In this document: positions 41,600 to 45,986 of the stretch, piece after piece
How the letters are laid out: each line of letters opens with the position of its first letter
Position numbering within the stretch: the first letter of the stretch is position 1
Assembly (NCBI GenBank): GCA_903930345.1
Contig: CAIYYI010000703.1
Span: forward strand, 1-45,986
Origin: an uncultured Verrucomicrobiota bacterium
GTDB taxonomy: Bacteria > Verrucomicrobiota > Verrucomicrobiia > Limisphaerales > CAIYYI01
Length of the DNA: 45,986 bases
Reading direction: 5' to 3'
Made by a program: the position numbers and the translations under genes
The notes under the pieces: generated by a model
Told to the model about the DNA's origin: nothing
Seen by the model: only the letters and a program-made list of their open reading frames with translations
The model's database searches: none

Positions 41600-44155
41600 G
41601 TGAGTTCAACATTGTACGATTTCCTGCCCCGGGGGGACGACCTCAGCAACGACATGTTGCTGGGGCGTTTCCTGGAATATGCCGAGCACAAGCGGCTGCA
41701 GCTATACCCGGCGCAGGAAGCCGCCATCCTGGAGCTGTACGAGGGGAAGAATGTCGTCCTCAACACGCCCACCGGCTCCGGCAAGTCGCTGGTGGCCTCC
41801 GCCCTGCACTTCCAGGCCCTGGCCCAGGGGCGGCGCTCCGTTTACACCTGCCCCATCAAGGCGCTGGTGAATGAGAAGTGGATGGCGCTCTGCCGGGAGT
41901 TCGGCCCGGACAACGTCGGGCTCAGCACCGGGGATGCCACCGTCAACCGGGAGGCGCCCATCCTTTGCTGCACGGCCGAGATCCTGGCTAACATAGCCCT
42001 GCGCGAGGGGTCCCAGGCCCCGGTGCGGGAGGTGGTGATGGATGAATTCCACTACTACGCCGACCGGGAGCGGGGTGGCGCGTGGCAGGTGCCGCTGCTC
42101 ACGCTGCCGCAGGCGCGCTTTCTGCTGATGTCCGCCACGCTGGGCGAGACCGCCTTTTTCGAGGCGGAGATGACGCGTGTCAACGGCAAGCCCAGCGTGA
42201 CCGTCCAATCCAGCGACCGCCCGGTGCCGCTGCAGTTCGCGTACGCGGAGACCACGCTGGCGCAGACGTTGGAATCGCTGGCGGCCGATGGACGGTGCCC
42301 GGTGTACGTGGTGCACTTCACCCAGTTGGAGGCGGCGCAGAGCGCGCAGGACTTCACCAGCATCAACGTCTGCACCCGCGAGGAAAAAGCGGCGCTGGCC
42401 CAGGCCCTGGAGGGCTTCAAGTTCAACAGCCCGCACGGGCCGGACATCAAGCGGTGGCTGCGCCATGGCATCGGGGTGCACCATGCCGGGCTGCTGCCCA
42501 AGTACCGGGTGCTGATCGAGCAGCTCGCCCAGAAGGGGCTGCTCAAGGTCATCTGCGGCACCGACACCCTCGGCGTGGGCATCAACGTGCCCATCCGCAC
42601 GGTGCTCTTCACGCGGCTCTGCAAGTTTGACGGCCAGAAGACCGGCATCCTGAGCGCGCGGGATTTTCACCAGATCGCCGGCCGGGCCGGGCGCAAGGGC
42701 TTCGACGACCGCGGCTGGGTGGTGGCGCAGGCGCCGGAACACGCGGTGGAGAACCTGGTCCTGGAGCAGAAAAGCGCGCGGGACGGTAAGAAGCACGTCA
42801 AGCGCAAGCCCCCCGAGAAAAATTTTGTCAACTGGGACAAGCAGACCTTCGTGCGGCTGATGGGGGCCTCGCCCGAGCGGCTCACCTCCCGCTTCCAGGT
42901 GAGCCACGGCATGCTGCTGAATGTGCTGAGCCGCAAGACGGACGGCTGCCGCGCCATGCAGCACCTGATCCGCACCTGCCACGAGTCGCCCCGCCAGAAG
43001 AAGGCCCACACCCAGCGGGCCTGGCAACTGTTCCGGTCGCTGGTGGAGCGCCACATCATCGAGATCATCCCGCCGACCCCGGAAGGGGGCTACCTGCGGG
43101 TGAACGTGGCGTTGCAGGACGATTTTTCCATGGACCAGGCGCTCTCGCTCTACCTGATGGACACCCTGCCGCTGCTGGACCCGGAATCCCTGGAATATCC
43201 GCTGGACCTGCTGAGCCTGGTGGAGGCGATCCTGGAAAACCCCGAGGTCATCCTCCGCAAGCAGTTGGACAAGATCAAGACGCAGAAGATGGCCGAGATG
43301 AAGCAGGCGGGGATGGAGTACGACGAGCGGATGGAGGAGCTGGAAAAGCTTGAATACCCCAAGCCCCGGCGGGACTTCATCTACGAGACCTTCAACGCCT
43401 TTGCGGACAAACACCCGTGGGTGGGGCAGGAGAACATCCGGCCCAAATCCATCGCGCGGGAGATGTTCGAGCAGTACCGGTCCTTTGCGGACTACATCAA
43501 GGATTACGAGCTGCAGCGGGCCGAGGGGGTGCTCCTGCGGCACCTCTCCAGCGTCCACAAGGTGATGGTGCAAACCGTGCCGGACGGCTTCAAGAATGAC
43601 GCCGTGCGCGAGATGCAGGTCTATCTGGGCACCCTGATCCGGCAGGTGGACTCCAGCCTCATTGAGGAATGGGAGCGGATGCGCGACCCGAACTACCAGG
43701 CCCGGCCCGAGGTTCCGGAAGTCCGGCCGCCGGGGGCCGAGGAAGCCGCCCGCGACTGCACCCGGGACACCAAGGCCTTCACCGCCGCCGTGCGCAACCA
43801 GATCTTCACCTGCCTGCGGGCGCTGGCGGTGGATGACTACGAGGCGGCGCTGGCCGCGCTCAGCTCGCCCGAGAGCCCGGCCGGGGAACCCTGGACCGCC
43901 GAACGGCTGCGCGCCTGCGTGGACGCCTATTTTGCCGACCACCAGCAACTGCTGCTCACCCCGGCGGCCCGCAACCTGCGCCACACCCACGTGCTACCCG
44001 CCGAGGACCGCCAGTCCTGGCGCGTCCAGCAGATGCTGGTGGACCCGGAGGAGCACAACGACTGGGTGGCGGAGTTCCACGTGGACCTGCCTGGTTCCCG
44101 CGCGGCGGAAGCGCCGGTGATCCGCCTGGTCAAGCTCGGCCCGCTCACCACCTGA
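41600..44155 (+). CDS. DEAD/DEAH-box helicase, Ski2-like with DUF3516-type C-terminus, 851 aa
   Basis: Superfamily 2 RNA/DNA helicase. The start is GTG at 41600, preceded by AGGCGG. The longer frame to 41402 would overlap the divergent gene. Motifs: Q-like LYPAQEAAI, Walker A TPTGSGKS at 56-63, [10 protein letters not shown] (TAE, motif Ib region), DEFH at 148-151 (motif II, D-E-x-H), SATLG at 178 (motif III), [17 protein letters not shown] (motif V) and [15 protein letters not shown] at 358 (motif VI). The rest is helical, containing [24 protein letters not shown] coils, and matches the DUF3516 helicases best known from Actinobacteria. It is probably involved in RNA metabolism. The substrate is unknown. 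Confidence 0.88.
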   Translation: MSSTLYDFLPRGDDLSNDMLLGRFLEYAEHKRLQLYPAQEAAILELYEGKNVVLNTPTGSGKSLVASALHFQALAQGRRSVYTCPIKALVNEKWMALCREFGPDNVGLSTGDATVNREAPILCCTAEILANIALREGSQAPVREVVMDEFHYYADRERGGAWQVPLLTLPQARFLLMSATLGETAFFEAEMTRVNGKPSVTVQSSDRPVPLQFAYAETTLAQTLESLAADGRCPVYVVHFTQLEAAQSAQDFTSINVCTREEKAALAQALEGFKFNSPHGPDIKRWLRHGIGVHHAGLLPKYRVLIEQLAQKGLLKVICGTDTLGVGINVPIRTVLFTRLCKFDGQKTGILSARDFHQIAGRAGRKGFDDRGWVVAQAPEHAVENLVLEQKSARDGKKHVKRKPPEKNFVNWDKQTFVRLMGASPERLTSRFQVSHGMLLNVLSRKTDGCRAMQHLIRTCHESPRQKKAHTQRAWQLFRSLVERHIIEIIPPTPEGGYLRVNVALQDDFSMDQALSLYLMDTLPLLDPESLEYPLDLLSLVEAILENPEVILRKQLDKIKTQKMAEMKQAGMEYDERMEELEKLEYPKPRRDFIYETFNAFADKHPWVGQENIRPKSIAREMFEQYRSFADYIKDYELQRAEGVLLRHLSSVHKVMVQTVPDGFKNDAVREMQVYLGTLIRQVDSSLIEEWERMRDPNYQARPEVPEVRPPGAEEAARDCTRDTKAFTAAVRNQIFTCLRALAVDDYEAALAALSSPESPAGEPWTAERLRACVDAYFADHQQLLLTPAARNLRHTHVLPAEDRQSWRVQQMLVDPEEHNDWVAEFHVDLPGSRAAEAPVIRLVKLGPLTT

Positions 44156-44204
44156 CGCCCCGATTTATATTGGTCGCCAACCCGCAAACCGATACAAATT
44201 TCCC

Positions 44205-44912
44205 ATGCGATACAATCCGATCATCGTGGCCCTGGACCTGCCCACCGCCGAAGCCGCCGTGCAGATGGCGGCCCAGGTGGCGCCCGCCGTGGGCGCCTTC
44301 AAAATCGGCAAGGAGCTGTTCACCAGCGCCGGGCCGGACATCGTCAAGCGCATCCGCGCCACCGGCGCCGCCGTGTTTCTGGACCTGAAGTTTCACGACA
44401 TCCCCAACACGGTGGCCAAGGCGGTGGCCGCCGCCGTGCGCCTGGATGTGCAGATGCTCACCATCCACACCGGCGGCGGGTCGGAGATGATGCGGGCGGC
44501 GGAAAAATCCGCCCGGGAGACGGCCCTCGCCCTGGGGCGTCCGGCCCCGCTGGTGCTCGGCGTGACCGTGCTGACCAGCCTGGACACGCAGGCGCTCAGC
44601 GAGGTGGGCGTGACCGATCCCGTTGGAAAACAGGTGGAACGGCTCGCCAGCCTGGCCGCCAAAAGCGGGCTGCGCGGCCTCGTCTGCTCCCCGCTGGAGC
44701 TGGTGGGGCTGCGCGCCTTCCTGCCGGCCGAAATGCAACTGGTCACCCCGGGCATCCGGGGCGCGGGCGATGCCGTCGGCGACCAGAAACGCACCCTGAG
44801 CGCCCCGGAAGCCATGCAGGCGGGCGCGAGCTGGCTGGTCATTGGCCGCCCCATCTGCGCCGCCCCCGATCCCCGCGCGGCGGCGGAGAAAATCCTGGCC
44901 ACGCTGGGCTGA
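44205..44912 (+). CDS. pyrF: orotidine-5'-phosphate decarboxylase, 235 aa
   Basis: Last step of UMP synthesis. The signature DLKFHDIPNTVAKA lies at residues 60-73, with the D60-K62-D65 charge array, plus VALDLPTAEAA at the N-terminus, LTIHTGGG, VTPGIR and VIGRPIC for phosphate binding. Length and motifs match the bacterial PyrF (non-fused) type. It follows the helicase stop by 49 bases and probably shares the transcript or has its own weak promoter in ATTTATATTGG. Confidence 0.95.
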   Translation: MRYNPIIVALDLPTAEAAVQMAAQVAPAVGAFKIGKELFTSAGPDIVKRIRATGAAVFLDLKFHDIPNTVAKAVAAAVRLDVQMLTIHTGGGSEMMRAAEKSARETALALGRPAPLVLGVTVLTSLDTQALSEVGVTDPVGKQVERLASLAAKSGLRGLVCSPLELVGLRAFLPAEMQLVTPGIRGAGDAVGDQKRTLSAPEAMQAGASWLVIGRPICAAPDPRAAAEKILATLG

Positions 44913-44987
44913 CACTTCCTGGGTGCCGCAAAAAATGGCGATATGGGAATTGCCAAAGAACTAGATTGCAGTATCTTGTGAAAGTTG

Positions 44988-45015
44988 TTGGCAATCACGC
45001 CCAACCCAGCATAAT
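44988..45015 (+). promoter_or_regulatory. candidate sigma-70 promoter for the HPr gene
   Basis: TTGGCA (44988-44993), 16 bases, CATAAT (45010-45015). Both boxes are close to consensus, and the HPr ATG follows 11 bases later at 45027. The predicted leader would be very short or leaderless, so the real start of transcription may be a little further upstream. Confidence 0.45.
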
Positions 45016-45026
45016 TAGTCTCACAA

Positions 45027-45329
45027 ATGAGTGGCGCAAAAAAGGCGACAGCGGACGGCAGCAAAGTGACCACGGAACTCGTGGTGTGCAACAAACTGGG
45101 CATTCATGCCCGTCCCGCCGCCATGTTTGTCAAACTGGCCAATCGGTTTGACTGCAACATATTCGTTGAGAAGGATGGGGAACGGGTCAACGGCAAAAGC
45201 ATCATGGGGCTGATGATGCTCGCGGCCGGCCCGGGATCGCATCTGCATGTCCAGGCGGACGGCAAGGACGCCACCAAGGCGCTCCACGAATTGGAGGCCC
45301 TCATCAACCGGAAGTTCGACGAGGAATAA
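45027..45329 (+). CDS. ptsH: phosphocarrier protein HPr, 100 aa
   Basis: HPr family carrier. The phosphorylated His is H27 in LGIHARPAA (canonical His15, shifted by a 12-residue N-terminal extension MSGAKKATADGS). The regulatory Ser is S58 in GKSIMGLMMLA (canonical Ser46 site), and AAGPGSHLHVQADGKDA is the usual third block. Presence of the Ser site suggests HPr kinase control, as in PTSNtr or Firmicute-type systems; neither EI nor EII is in the window. It ends 13 bases before the Dabb gene. Confidence 0.93.
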   Translation: MSGAKKATADGSKVTTELVVCNKLGIHARPAAMFVKLANRFDCNIFVEKDGERVNGKSIMGLMMLAAGPGSHLHVQADGKDATKALHELEALINRKFDEE

Positions 45330-45342
45330 ACAGCAGCAGGTT

Positions 45343-45642
45343 ATGTTTTCACACGTTGTCATTTTTTGGACCAAGCCGGAGAACCCGAACGCCACCGCTG
45401 AATTGCTGGCGGGCGCGGACAAATATTTGCGGCCGATTCCCGGCGTGCTGAGCTACCACGTGGGCCGCATGGCGCCCAGCCATCGCCCGGTGGTGGACCA
45501 ATCCTACCAGGTGGCCCTCAATCTGGTGTTCGCCGACAAAGCGTCGCAGGATGCCTACCAGGTGCATCCGCTGCACCTGGAGTTCGTGGAAAAGGCGTTC
45601 AAGCCGAATTGCGCCAAAGTGGTGATTTACGACTTCGAGTGA
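45343..45642 (+). CDS. Dabb (stress-responsive A/B barrel) domain protein, 99 aa
   Basis: Small ferredoxin-fold dimer of the Dabb family: MFSHVVIFWTKPENPN, then IPGVLSYHVGRMAPSHR, YQVALNLVFADKASQDAYQV, HPLHLEFVEKAFKP and KVVIYDFE. All these are typical, including the YxxHPxH block. Family members include olivetolic acid cyclase, but most bacterial ones have no known reaction. It lies 13 bases after HPr and is probably cotranscribed with it. Confidence 0.88.
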   Translation: MFSHVVIFWTKPENPNATAELLAGADKYLRPIPGVLSYHVGRMAPSHRPVVDQSYQVALNLVFADKASQDAYQVHPLHLEFVEKAFKPNCAKVVIYDFE

Positions 45643-45705
45643 GCCTTGAGGCCCCGCGTCTGAAGTGGGTCAGCCACCTCCGGGCGCGACGGCGGGAGCC
45701 CCAGC

Positions 45706-45986
45706 GTGTCTTTCATCTCCTGGCAATACCCCCTGTTTCTGGCGGCGGTGGTCGCGCTGTATTGGCAACTGCCGGCGCGGGGCAAGGTGTGGCTCATCCT
45801 CGGGGCCAGCTACCTGTTCTACGGGGTTTGGGACGCCCGTTTCCTCGCCCTCCTGCTCACCTCCACCGCCATTGATTTCTAGTGCGGCCTGGCGATGACC
45901 GGCACCCGCCCCGGCCTGTGCCGGGTGGCGTTGACGGCCGCGCTGCAGGTGGCGTGGCTCACCGGGTACACGCTGGTGACCGGCAA
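45706..45986 (+). pseudogene. MBOAT family O-acyltransferase, N-terminus only, with in-frame TAG
   Basis: Partial gene cut by the window end. A GTG at 45706 opens SFISWQYPLFLAAVVALYW, KVWLILGASYLFYGVWDARF, then LALLLTSTAIDF. This is the usual start of AlgI-like membrane acyltransferases, which acetylate exopolysaccharides. A TAG at 45880-45882 interrupts the conserved IDxxCGLAM stretch. The same frame continues as CGLAMTGTRPGLCRVALTAA to the end of the window. The replaced residue is normally aromatic (Tyr or Trp), so a one-base change explains it. Whether the gene is really broken cannot be judged from this fragment. Confidence 0.65.

Noticed and set aside
18865..45882. Recoding of TAG as an amino acid, suggested by two isolated in-frame amber codons (GH27 and MBOAT).
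   Set aside because: TAG is used as a true terminator here, for example at the end of the receiver-PATAN gene (8827-8829) and of the roadblock-CDGSH gene (13229-13231). The simpler readings are mutation or sequencing error.
1..45986. CRISPR arrays, tRNA or rRNA genes, phage or integrase genes.
   Set aside because: I saw no regularly spaced repeats, no cloverleaf-like or rRNA-like sequence and no integrase or transposase motifs. The only repeats are the MITE-like pair, the bioA duplication and a short tandem motif.

Overview
The window is about 46 kb of GC-rich bacterial DNA, densely coding, with many large secreted glycoside hydrolases and small lipoprotein or Tat-exported enzymes. It also holds a myxobacterial-type MglA GTPase and a fused cytochrome b / CydA-like cytochrome c respiratory operon. 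Together these suggest the Verrucomicrobiota (PVC group, Pedosphaera/Limisphaera-like). This is inferred from gene style, because there is no rRNA or marker that settles it.

Layout. 1-1.7 kb: two small unknown genes and an intergenic pair of MITE-like repeats. 1.7-8.1 kb (minus strand): a YncE/phosphoesterase lipoprotein, an ABC-2 permease, a secreted metallophosphoesterase and uppP. 8.1-14.0 kb: a divergent signalling module. Leftward run a response regulator with a PATAN domain and two small proteins. Rightward run a large protein with a duplicated unnamed domain and a C-terminal roadblock domain, an MglA-type GTPase, and a roadblock protein fused to two CDGSH iron-sulfur motifs. A lone ParA converges on it. 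14.1-17.7 kb: hpf, an amidohydrolase, an SDR and bioF in one tight run. 17.8-26.4 kb: an inserted carbohydrate-degradation and restriction-remnant segment that separates bioF from bioA. It contains an amber-interrupted GH27, an unknown secreted protein, a truncated GH43-like gene, a GH51-like gene, a second copy of the bioA 5' end joined to an HsdS-like tail, and an intact Fic gene. 26.4-28.2 kb: bioA and a small CxxC protein. 28.2-33.2 kb (minus): a Tat metallophosphoesterase behind a four-gene quinol:cytochrome c-type complex. 33.6-41.5 kb: an SGNH hydrolase, a frameshifted coiled-coil gene, and a secreted pair made of a HExxH peptidase and a GH101/GH129-like glycosidase. 41.6-46 kb: a DUF3516-type helicase, pyrF, HPr, a Dabb protein and the start of an MBOAT acyltransferase with an in-frame stop.

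Most interesting: the MglA / roadblock / CDGSH module. An Fe-S domain fused to a putative MglB-like partner would give a small-GTPase switch a redox or iron input, next to a receiver-PATAN protein that could give it a phosphorylation input. Second is the bioA-flanked island with restriction-modification debris and a retained Fic protein. Third is the cytochrome b complex whose cytochrome c is carried on a CydA-like protein.

Limits: all family calls come from reading motifs. No database search or structure prediction was run. Several disruptions (two amber codons, one frameshift) could be sequencing errors.
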